From Platerodrilus igneus (taxonomy: Eukaryota; Arthropoda; Insecta; Coleoptera; Lycidae): 64,000 nt of DNA. The notes under the pieces were generated by a model. It was not told where the DNA came from. It saw only the letters and a list, made by a program, of their open reading frames with translations, and searched no databases. Of this stretch, positions 55,700 through 64,000 are shown piece after piece; positions within the stretch are counted from its first letter, which is position 1; each line of letters begins with the position of its first letter. The DNA is taken from positions 496,001-560,000 of the forward strand of contig JARFIW010000593.1 in assembly GCA_036346225.1 (NCBI GenBank), given 5' to 3'. The position numbers and the translations under genes were made by a program.

Positions 55700-55984
55700 T
55701 GTAGAACCGCCACTGAAATTAGCAAACGCCGCTTTACGGCACTGCCCTTTATAGTGACGGGTGCAAGAATATAAGAAGCTACCCGCTTCAAACACCCTTG
55801 CGCAGGAACACTTTATGTTTATCAAAAGTAATACTCAACTTGTATTAAACTGTGCAATTTACTGGCATAAAATATAACTTTTTTGGACGAGACATAAAAA
55901 TCACTCTTGACATATATGTAACAACACATAATAATCAATCGCCTACTACTTAAGTTTAAATACATATGAGGCGCGTTTGCAACA
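55700..55984 (-). repeat. BEL 5' LTR
   Basis: 285 bp, 283 identical to the 3' LTR at a constant offset of 5,760 bp. Followed by ATTCT, the target duplication. Confidence 0.97.
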
Positions 55985-55989
55985 ATTCT

Positions 55990-56392
55990 AATGTAGCTTT
56001 GAAGTTGTTATCGCCAAATATTTAAGTACGTACCGGTTTGATGTACGTTCATCAAGTTTTCGGTCAATTTCTCAATTATTATTAGCAGATTAACGTTTAA
56101 CTAAGTAATTAAATGTGTAATGTAGTAGCCTCGTTGCACTTACTCTAAAAATTGTTTGACTCGTTTTTATAACCACCTTTGGGTATAAGATTGTTGTGCT
56201 TCGTTATATTTTTTAATGTCTGTTTGGATTTTATATGTGTGCTATTTTTAGTAGAATCGTCCACTTATTGATGTCTTAGTAGTTATGTAAGTTACTTTGT
56301 TTGTAATTTCTTTTAACTTGTGACTAACCTCATTATGTTTTTTAGTCTTTGAAGAAGGCACAAATTTTGTTGCCGAAATGTAGAATAAAATT
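55990..56392. other. flank between BEL and hAT-like element
   Basis: AT-rich DNA that was continuous with the Penelope-like fragment before the BEL insertion. A short hairpin (GGCAcAAATTTTgTTGCC) near 56356 is followed by GAAA; see findings. The 8 bp before 56393 (ATAAAATT) are the left target duplication of the next element. Confidence 0.5.
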
Positions 56393-56580
56393 TAGGGATG
56401 GACTCGGGCTCGGGCTTTCGGGCCGGCCCGGTCCGAGCCCGGCCCGATTTCGGGCTCGAATCCGGGCCGGGCCGTTGACTACTTTATTCGGGCCGGGCCC
56501 GGGCCGGGCCTACCTTTTTTCGGGCCGGGCCGGGCCAAACGACTCGGGCCGGCCCGAACTTTTCGGACCGAAAAACGCAC
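56393..56580 (+). repeat. hAT-like left terminus, GGGCC-rich
   Basis: Terminal TAGGGATGG then repeated CGGGCCGGGCC/CGGCCCG units, extremely GC-rich in an AT-rich window. The 93-codon ORF here (56349-56630) is a by-product. Confidence 0.88.
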
Positions 56581-57931
56581 GAGTAAGTACTCCATCGTCC
56601 CTTCACTTCTATCTCACATTGAGTAAGTAAACGTTCTTAATTATATTTTCACGTAGTGTCTTCATGAACTCATTAATAATCAGTTTTTCGTCTTGTTTAG
56701 TGTAAAGGAAACGTGATATTATAACTCACTACTTATACCGAATATTTTTTCTAGTCCTATTTAATGTTCCTCATGTTGTACTTTAGGCAAGTTAAAGATG
56801 CTCAGGAACATCAAACTAGGTGATTTATTCATAATTCAAAAGTTTGCACGATTTATATTATGTATATGTATATACTCCAAATCTCAATCATGCGGCGAAC
56901 GTCGATATTATCAATCGCGTGTATAGTTTATGTCTACCGCCTAAAACACTAGAGAGTTATTGCAAAGTTCATTTTACCAATTTTTTAATAAAGTTTTCTC
57001 TTATTTGACATTTACACATGCGCAATTACACCTTTAATGTTTGTACTTTATTAAAATACAGCACACCTTTATTTAATTTAAATTCAGGCAGGAAATGCTT
57101 TTATTTAAGGCGCCTTAATTTTGACATATGCCAAATGCCTAACGTACAAACTTACATTTAATTGTCTGCTTTGTGTATAAATATACCGAAATAAATGGTT
57201 TTTTGTAGTGTTGTTTCCGTAATTAAATTTAGAAATATAATGTCCAAGTTTATAACCCGAAAAAGATATAAAACGTCAACGCTCTAAATACAAGGATGCT
57301 GTTTTGTAATGCTTTTCCTAGAAGTAAACTGTAAAAATCTTTTTGAAAACAGATATGCTATATGCTTGGAAAGAAGTATTAACAGTGTCTTGAGGTAAAC
57401 TCAAAAAGTATTCCGTGAAAACACTTTGACAACACACATAAATGTTATCGAATCAGTGGGAAATAAAAGACTTAAATAATAAAAAAAGGTTCATCTTTGT
57501 GTGAATACAATTTCTTTGATTTTTTCCAACATAGTTAAACATGTAGGTCACCTTATCACAAAAGAGATTAATTCTTTATTCATTTGTAAAACATAACCTA
57601 TAAATATAGAATACTAAACATATATGTCAGAATAAAGAGTAACGGAAAAAACACTTGCACTAACACTCCTTTAGATTGGATGCAAACTTTTAAATAAGGA
57701 TACTTTATTTGAAGATTCTTTTAATAAAGTCTGCTTGGAATGAGTTTGCAACAACTGTCTAATTTCAAGTAGGTAATTTTAGTAAAATTCTTTGAAGTAG
57801 GAACGACAAAATAAGCGGACGCAAATTTATTATAAAGGTTATAAGGTGCGTTAAGCGTACAATTTCATAAACATTGAAAGTTGCTAAACATTTTGTACCT
57901 ATGTTACCTATTTTTAGGATTTTTAAAGAAT

Positions 57932-59235
57932 TGTTACGTTTATTTTCAGCATAAATTAATTACCCTATTTTTCCCCTTATTAATTCAATACCCGCTCGAA
58001 TAAATTCTGTTTCTACTGTTAAATCCTTCAACATAATTAATAATAAACACATTCTCGAATAAATTCCTTAACTTAAATCTAGTTGCTTTGAAACGACAAG
58101 TTTATGCAACAACTAAATAGTTATATCCTGTTTCAGGTACCCGTTATCTTGGTATACATTACGACCGCCTATAATGATTTTCTCTATTGTTTCAATGTAA
58201 AAACTTGTTGAAATAAGGTCGCACACTATCTGATAAAACCCAAGTTTTCCAGTTTTATTCGCGCTTCGATAAGCGAGGATTTGCAGTTGGAATTCGTGTT
58301 ATTTGAACCATTGTTAAATTTGCTTCTACAGCTTGTGCGTCGACATATTTTCTACATTATTCGTCACCTTATTTCTAAAGCAGTGCACGTCTGTTTATTT
58401 TCTGTTCGACAACTAGGAGGTGTCTTGCGTGGATTGCTTTTTTTAGCTGGAGGCCAAATGGGTTCTTCCTTTCTGTAGACCAACTGCTTTTGTCCGTAGG
58501 TCGTTGCTGTAGTTACGATGCCAGGGTGACTGGATCCTGAATACCGCGGCGTTTCTGCGTTGACTCACTCCCGACGGTTTTCAAGCTAAGTATCCGGACA
58601 CCTACAGGTATGCAACTCGTTTCCTTTTGTGTGTTGTGTCAATAGGATATTCCGTATCAACATTTGGTGTAGTTATGTGACAAGAAACGTCACATTGTAG
58701 AACTATTGTTCGTTGCTGCTAATCGATATTATCGCTCTACATGTGTGATGTACCTGTGTTAAAAGTATTGGACAGACACACGCTTATTCCTTTGTACTGA
58801 TTAGTTTATTTTACAAACGGTACTATGTACGATTTAAAAGATATCTGACAAAAGCTCCCACACGTTAATTCTTTCCTACTAATTAGTTATTTTACAAAAA
58901 GTATTAGGTGAAACTTTAAAAATGCTTGACAAAAGCTCTCACAGGTTTATTTACTACTGATTAATTTTATTTTGTATAAATACGAAATGCGCACTTCGTA
59001 TCTAATGTACTAAATTGTTCATATCACCTAACTGTTTGCTTTCAAATAGTAACGCTTAATTTATTGCTCTTGCTTGTTTGTACAGAATCCGTTATTTATT
59101 TTTATTTGTTAATAGATCATCGAGGGCGATGTGTTTTTTGTTTCTTTTTGGTATGTAGGCGAATCCCCCCACTCTCCGCGTTTAATAGTTAGCCGGGTAC
59201 TTGCTTTTCTTCCGGCTATGTTTGGGTACGCAACA
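57932..59235 (+). mobile_element. solo LTR, family L1 (copy 2), nested in hAT-like element
   Basis: Starts TGTTACGTT, ends TACGCAACA, with GAAT on both sides (57928-57931 and 59236-59239), a 4-bp duplication. Start, a middle block (TGACTCACTCCCGACG) and end (CCACTCTCCGCGTTTAATAGTTAGCC) match the copies at 4395-5814 and 63889 onward. 1,304 bp, no internal genes. The ORFs at 58281 and 59131 are incidental. Confidence 0.88.
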
Positions 59236-59384
59236 GAATCAAAAATCAAATGGTATTCTACGATATGTTCCACAAGTATCTTGATTGTAATTCAAAATCA
59301 TTATACTCTTAAATTAAACAAAAGAGTGATAGTTACTTGTTGAACACAACAGAAACAAATATCTTCTCATTCGCCGAATAAAAG

Positions 59385-59523
59385 TCGGGCCGGCCCGAAA
59401 TTTCGGGCCGGGTCGTCAATTTTTATTTCGGGCCGGGCCTCGGGCCGGGCCGGTTACCTTTTTGCGTCGGGCCGGGCCGGGCTTATTAAAATCCCGGCCC
59501 GGCCCGGCCCGAGACCATCCCTA
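59385..59523 (-). repeat. hAT-like right terminus, GGGCC-rich
   Basis: Inverted counterpart of the left terminus, ending CCATCCCTA at 59523. Confidence 0.88.
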
Positions 59524-59627
59524 ATAAAATTACGACCTGACAGAGGAATCTAGTCATTTTTGAACGAGTGTATCTCAAGAGTTTTACCAACTTTCGTTTT
59601 TAACTATTTATTTACGTTCAAGAATTG

Positions 59628-59630
<3 letters not shown>

Positions 59631-59666
<36 letters not shown>
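59631..59666. repeat. (AT)n microsatellite
   Basis: Uninterrupted AT units. Confidence 0.95.
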
Positions 59667-59672
<6 letters not shown>

Positions 59673-59689
59673 TAATAAGATAAAATAAT

Positions 59690-59950
59690 AACTCATACTT
59701 TTATGTGCAAAGCCCAAATGATCATTTTAAATCGAGCTAGTAATTAAAAGAAGGAAAATATAATGTCTTGGACAGGATTTAAACCTGCATCTTAGTCTTT
59801 CCGGAAGAAGTTGCAGGTTCAAATCCTGTCCAAGACCTTATATTTTCCTTCTTTCAATTACTAGCTCCATTTAAAATGATCATTTGGGCTTTGCAGATAA
59901 AAGTCTGAGTTATTATTTCATAGTATTAATTGTAATACGTTAGTATTTAT
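59690..59950. repeat. inverted pair of SINE copies
   Basis: A minus-strand copy (59690-59803; B box 59775-59785) and a plus-strand copy (59808-59950; B box GGTTCAAATCC at 59816-59826) meet head to head. Both share CTTGGACAGGATTT, GAAGGAAAATATAA, ACTAGCTC and GATCATTTGGGCTTTGC. The A box is missing in both. The pair forms a palindrome of about 250 bp. Confidence 0.85.
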
Positions 59951-60017
59951 CAACTTACCTTGTGTAACAAACACCTAAAATATTTATATAGTTAATACTT
60001 GGCTTATAACTGTGACT

Positions 60018-60365
60018 TTGAACGTTGCTTCCTGTCTATACTGACATAAGTCAAAAACTTGACAATGACATATGATTGACAAAAATGCTAAACGTAATTG
60101 AAAGTTAGGTTTATGTATAGTTGTGTACACGACTTATATTTGTAAATTTCCAAATTATAGTCGTCGTTCTCGGTGGCGTAATTAGTAAACGCATGGTCTC
60201 GGAAAGACTAAGATGCAGGTTCAAATCCTGTCCAAAACCTTATAATTTCCTTCTTTCAATTACTAGCTCCATTTGAAATGATCATTTCGGCTTTGCATAT
60301 AAATGTCTGACTTATTATTTCGTCTTATTAATTGTAATACGTTAGTATTTTTCAACTTACCTTGT
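60018..60365 (+). mobile_element. tRNA-derived SINE, longer copy
   Basis: A-box-like GGTGGCGTAATTAGTAAACGC (60172-60192) and B box GGTTCAAATCC (60218-60228) are spaced as in a tRNA. The body (TTCAATTACTAGCTCC, GATCATTTCGGCTTTGC) matches the inverted pair to the left. The leader (60018-60165) matches sequence upstream of the tRNA-like part at 11.9-12.2 kb, so this family has a conserved non-tRNA 5' extension. Confidence 0.8.
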
Positions 60366-60369
60366 AATG

Positions 60370-62200
60370 GCCCGCGTTGGAGCGCCGCTGAAAGAGTGCT
60401 GTGACAGCGCCACGTCGAGAGCGTCACTAAAGGAATGCTGTGATACTGATACAGCAATTTGTAAAACTTGAAATTGTTTACTTACCTTCCTTTCTAACGT
60501 TGCCCGACTAGCTCAACGAAATGGACGGAATTTTCAAAATGAAATCAAACAGCAATATCGCAAAGCATTTATACAGTATGAAATATTTTCCCTCATACAA
60601 AAGTATATACAACATAGTTTCTTTCAAACACAAAATAATTTCTAAGGAGTATTTATTATATAAAATAAATGTTCCTTACCTTATTATAAATTTACAGAAC
60701 TAAATTATTCTTTTTTATGAATATTTTACATGATTTTGTTTATTGCCACGCTTGTAGGGTTTGTTTGGCCAATAATTCCTTGACAGATAATCTATTAGAA
60801 GGTTAGAGTGTTTCGAACTCATTTTCATGGTAAAAATCCATTACAAAAAAATTATATGATTAACACTTATTATTCTACCTTAAATTAAATACAAATACTA
60901 CAATATCAGTTAAAAATAAATCTAAAAGTAATACTTGCAGAATATACAAAAACGCTTCTTTTAATTAAATATCTTCCTATTTTAAATTGATGTCCAAATC
61001 AGCTTACAAGATTTTCCATATTTAAAATCTTCGTTTTAAACAGCAGTTGCCAAAATACATTTTTTTGGTTAAATCTTCTTTTCGATTATTTAATAAAAAT
61101 TTTCAAATAGCGTTATATTGAAGAAATTTCTTTCTTTATTGTAATTAATAAATTCCAGTTTTTATGTAATTGGCAATTAAAACATCACTTCTATATTCAT
61201 TGTACCATCGTAATTATAAAATTACAGTATGTTTACTGCATACTTCAAATATCATCTTCGCAAAGCAACAGTTCGCGACTTATATCAAAATAACATTTCG
61301 CATGGAATTTTAGAATCGACTTAATCCTCGTTTTTAATAAGCACTTCCTTATATATCCAAATTATCTATATTCAGAAGGTAGTAGAATAGTATGGAACAT
61401 TATGATGCAAGGTTTGCAGAAAAACTCATTAGCGTCTAAAATCGAGGCGTTTATTACCACGTAATCTCGTTCCACCTGTTCGTGATGCGCGCTGATTCGT
61501 CTTTGTTTAATACCTAAAGTTAATGCTTGCAGTCTCCTTCTATCCTACAGTAAATGCAAAGATCATAAATATTTTTTATCAATTTCTATTACATTTTCTG
61601 CGTTTTTGAGTGTTCTGGGGCGCTTTTTGGAATAAATAATGATTTATTAATTAGTTTATATGGATTTGACGTATTCTCCCGAAACTTCTTTCTTAAATTC
61701 GTCTATTCCAGAAAATTCTCTATTTAAAATAAATTTATGTAATCCATAGGGTAATTTTATAGAAACTATTTTCTTTTACCAACAAAACCTGTTTTTAATA
61801 CATCTATTAAGGTTAGACTCGGGGCTTCAAATACACAAAATTACTTATTTTTATTCAAGGAAAGTGTATTTTTATTATAAACGAGTGGTTTTATATTTAT
61901 CTTAAAATGATCGATTAAATGCGTTTTATGGTATCTTAAAATTAATTATTTTTACATATACAACTTACATTACTTGCTATTTATCTACAATACGCTTATA
62001 TTATACAGGGTGATTACTTATACTAGCGCAATTGCATTTTCGCTCGTACATTTTAATGAATAAAAGTACGCTTATATTATACTGGACGTAATCATGAATT
62101 TACGGAAATTTCAATTATTTCCAGATTCTTTTATATTTTAGTGGGATTTATTTGTAGAATTTGGCTTTCAATAATCTCACGTGACCCCTTATCACGTCAA
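60370..62200. other. intergenic, no gene seen
   Basis: AT-rich, no ORF with a recognisable domain. Two similar short stretches (TACGCTTATATTATAC) occur at 61990 and 62069. Confidence 0.55.
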
Positions 62201-62204
62201 TATA

Positions 62205-62890
62205 TATCATCATCATTAGGATTTTAGTCCTGGAACTGGTTAGACGCGTACCGTCATTGTTTCCTATTCTCTGCTAACCTACACATTTCCCTGAAATTTC
62301 CACAGTCTGCATCTTTCACTATCTGCGTGCAATGCTCTGATCTAAGTCTACCTCTACCTCCCTTTTTCTATCTCTGCTTGTAATATATTCCTATCTCGTA
62401 TTTTGTTTTGCTTTCCACAGATATCTTTATACCCTTACTATTTCTATACCTTCTTTGTTAATAAATTTGTCTGTCCATGCTATTATCCTCGTGCATCTCA
62501 AGCACAACATTCCATAAAGCTTTTACGGTTTTCCTGTATGCTTCTTTTACTGCCCCTATTTTAGAGCCGTGCTGTGCTGTGCCCCATACATATGCTTTCA
62601 ACAATTTCTCTTTTTGTTTCTATGTTTGTTGTCTTCGAAAATAGCCGCGCCTCTTTCTTGTTAGGTGCAGTTCGGTTCCCCTTCTATTGTTTACAAATAT
62701 ATACCCTATCTTCCCGATATTCAGTAGTATGTGAAGAGGCTTAAACAGCCTGCGGCTACCAAGATCTCCCAACACTTGAACATTTACCAAATTAGTAATT
62801 TTCCAATACATCTTTTCCCACAATCAACATTAGTTGAAAATGTTTCAAAACCAACACCTGTAGTTGTTTATAATAATCATCAGATTTAAG
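62205..62890 (-). mobile_element. LINE 3' fragment, copy E
   Basis: Matches copy B (23325-24055) in content and order: C-terminal coding remnants, then (toward higher coordinates) the tail block with CCCGATATTCAGTAGTATGTG and TGTAGTTGTTTATAATAATC. Confidence 0.75.
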
Positions 62891-63230
62891 TGCAATTGTT
62901 TTTTTCATTATTAGGTTTTCCATCTTGACACTGGTTGGACGCGTACCTTCAATTATTTGTATTCTGAGCTAGCCTACACCGCTCCCTACAATTCCCACAG
63001 CCTAAATACAGTGCGGTTCCTCTTCTGTTGTTTCCTAATTATATGCCCTATTTCACCAAGTTTTAGTAGTTTGCGAAGGGAGTTAAGCAGTCTGTGGCTA
63101 CCAAGGATCCCCTAACACTTAGACATTGGTCAAATTAATAGTTTTCCAGCAAACCTTTTCGCACAATTAACATTAGTTGAGAGAATTGCAAAACCAATAC
63201 CTGTAGTTGCTTATAATAATCATCAGGTAT
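62891..63230 (-). mobile_element. LINE 3' fragment, copy F
   Basis: Matches copy C (24056-24375): short piece of coding end joined to the 3' tail block (TATGCCCTATTTCACCAAG, TTAAGCAGTCTGTGGCTACC). Confidence 0.7.
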
Positions 63231-63880
63231 AAGTACAGTTATTCTTTCGCCATTAGGTTTTCCATCTTGGAACTGGTTGAACGCGCACATGCATTGATTT
63301 ATGTTCTGAACTCGCCTGCACATTTCCCTAAAATTCACACAGCCTAGACTAACCTAGGTCTACCTCTACTCCTTTTTCTTCCTATTTCTGCTTCTAATAT
63401 ATTCCGCACTATTCCCTCATGTCTTAGTAACTGGCCTATAATCATATCTTTCCTATTTCTTCTGTTTTCCACATACTTCTTTTTTTCTCTATCATTTCTA
63501 GTACCGCTTTGTTCTTAACTTTGTCTGTCCGTCATAATTTCATCATACGTCTGTAGCACCACATTTCAAAGGCTCCTACAATTTTCCTGCCCGCTTCTCC
63601 TACTGTCCAGGTTTCACAGGCATACAGTGCTGTGTTCCACACATATGTTTTAAGCAATCTCTTCCTTGTTTCTATGTTTGTCGTCTCTGAACACAGTAGT
63701 TGCTTTTTCTTGTTAAATGTAGCAAAACCTTGTGCTAATCTTTGTTTTATATATGTTGCCCTCTTCCCATCTTGCGCTATTCGGCTTCCTAGGTAGTAGA
63801 AATCCGTAACCTCTTGTAAGTTTTCGTTACCTATTTGTTTCTAGTTTTTAATTTACTTTCCCCTCCTTTGCATACTAGTA
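63231..63880 (-). mobile_element. LINE 3' fragment, copy G
   Basis: Matches the C-terminal end of copy D (24376-25060), including the coding end (NFREMCRRVQNINQ) and the FEMWCYR region near 63560. It is cut at about 63880, where the next LTR copy begins. Confidence 0.78.
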
Positions 63881-63888
63881 GTTTAGTT

Positions 63889-64000
63889 TGCTACGTACCA
63901 AGACGTAGCCAGAAGAAAAGTGAATACCAGGCTAACTACCAAACGCGGAGAGTGGACGGATTCACTTATATACTAAAAAAACCCAAAAAAAAGCACGTCG
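63889..64000 (-). mobile_element. LTR of family L1 (copy 3), partial
   Basis: On the minus strand the sequence ends GGTACGTAGCA at 63889. Its last ~110 bp (CCACTCTCCGCGTTTGGTAGTTAGCC, TTTTCTTCTGGCTACG) closely match the end of copy 2. The rest is outside the window, so it is unknown whether a full element follows. Confidence 0.85.

Larger units (their letters stand above)
49940..55984 (-). mobile_element. BEL/Pao LTR retrotransposon, full length, young
   Basis: Two 285-bp LTRs (49940-50224 and 55700-55984) differ at only two positions. A 5-bp duplication ATTCT flanks the element (49935-49939 and 55985-55989). Primer-binding site, single gag-pol reading direction and polypurine tract are all present. 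Domain order gag, protease, RT, RNase H, integrase with the DUF1759-type gag and zinc knuckles is that of BEL/Pao. The ORF is split into eight pieces by seven frameshifts, each explained by one missing base at an A or T run. Confidence 0.95.
56393..59523. mobile_element. hAT-like non-autonomous DNA transposon
   Basis: Inverted termini TAGGGATGG-CTCGGGC / GCCCGAG-CCATCCCTA and an 8-bp duplication ATAAAATT (56385-56392 and 59524-59531) fit the hAT superfamily. Both ends carry long GC-rich arrays of GGGCCGGGCC. The interior has no transposase ORF. A solo LTR (57932-59235) is inserted inside; without it the element is about 1.8 kb. Confidence 0.88.

Noticed and set aside
56349..56630. 93-residue ORF rich in Gly, Pro and Arg
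   Set aside because: It is translation of the GGGCC-rich terminus of the hAT-like element.
3929..59666. AT/TA microsatellites as replication origins or insertion hot spots
   Set aside because: They are simple repeats with no associated motif; nothing in the sequence supports a special function.
60167..60239. A functional tRNA gene
   Set aside because: A and B boxes are present but the acceptor ends do not pair and related copies carry a common non-tRNA body, so it is a SINE.
1..64000. CRISPR arrays, bacterial operons or riboswitches
   Set aside because: No short regularly spaced direct repeats of that type, and all recognisable elements are eukaryotic.

Overview
This window is AT-rich eukaryotic DNA, almost certainly from an insect or a close arthropod relative. 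The evidence is the mix of transposon families: mariner, Tc1-like, piggyBac, BEL/Pao, Ty3/gypsy, APE-type LINEs, tRNA-derived SINEs and a Polinton-like element. No confident host protein gene was found. More than two thirds of the 64 kb can be assigned to mobile elements, several of them nested. Family names come from recognised motifs only; no database search was possible.

Layout, left to right. 1-3679 is a Ty3/gypsy element cut by the window edge (protease tail, RT, RNase H, integrase, 3' LTR). 4395-5814 is a solo LTR flanked by ATAT. About 7060-9382 is a decayed piggyBac element on the minus strand with one terminal repeat and a TTAA. 9387-15190 is mostly featureless, with a SINE-like copy, an inverted repeat and a 74-bp tandem repeat. 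15196-16421 is a dead mariner. 16650-19660 is a plus-strand LINE. 19997-20420 is an integrase fossil. 20591-23120 is a Tc1-like element with inverted termini. 23325-26898 is a minus-strand tandem of LINE 3' ends plus a longer copy. 27261-27509 is a hAT fragment. 28290-29663 is a fossil zinc-finger plus RT element.

The centrepiece is 30221-44361: a 14.1-kb insertion that is almost entirely one giant palindrome, with two arms of about 7 kb meeting at 37534. It is flanked by a 6-bp duplication (GATAGT) and has AG...CT termini, the ends expected of Polinton/Maverick elements. Each arm carries the same gene set: a two- or three-part unrecognised large protein (A), a second unrecognised protein (B), a small ORF (C) and a zinc-finger protein (D) whose C-terminus looks like the segment that precedes the polymerase of Polinton-like B-family polymerases. 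The arms have decayed differently, so the best copy of each gene is not always in the same arm.

Further right: a Tc1-like fossil (about 44760-45390), a second mariner (47340-48330), and a Penelope-like endonuclease fragment interrupted by a complete, young BEL/Pao element (49940-55984; LTRs 283/285 identical, 5-bp duplication ATTCT). Its gag-pol is broken by seven frameshifts, all explained by one missing base at an A or T run, so they may be assembly errors. A hAT-like element (56393-59523, 8-bp duplication) contains a second solo LTR of the 4395-5814 family (4-bp duplication GAAT). SINE copies, one pair inverted, lie at 59690-60365. LINE 3' ends at 62205-63880 repeat the arrangement seen at 23-24 kb, and a third LTR of the same family begins at 63889.
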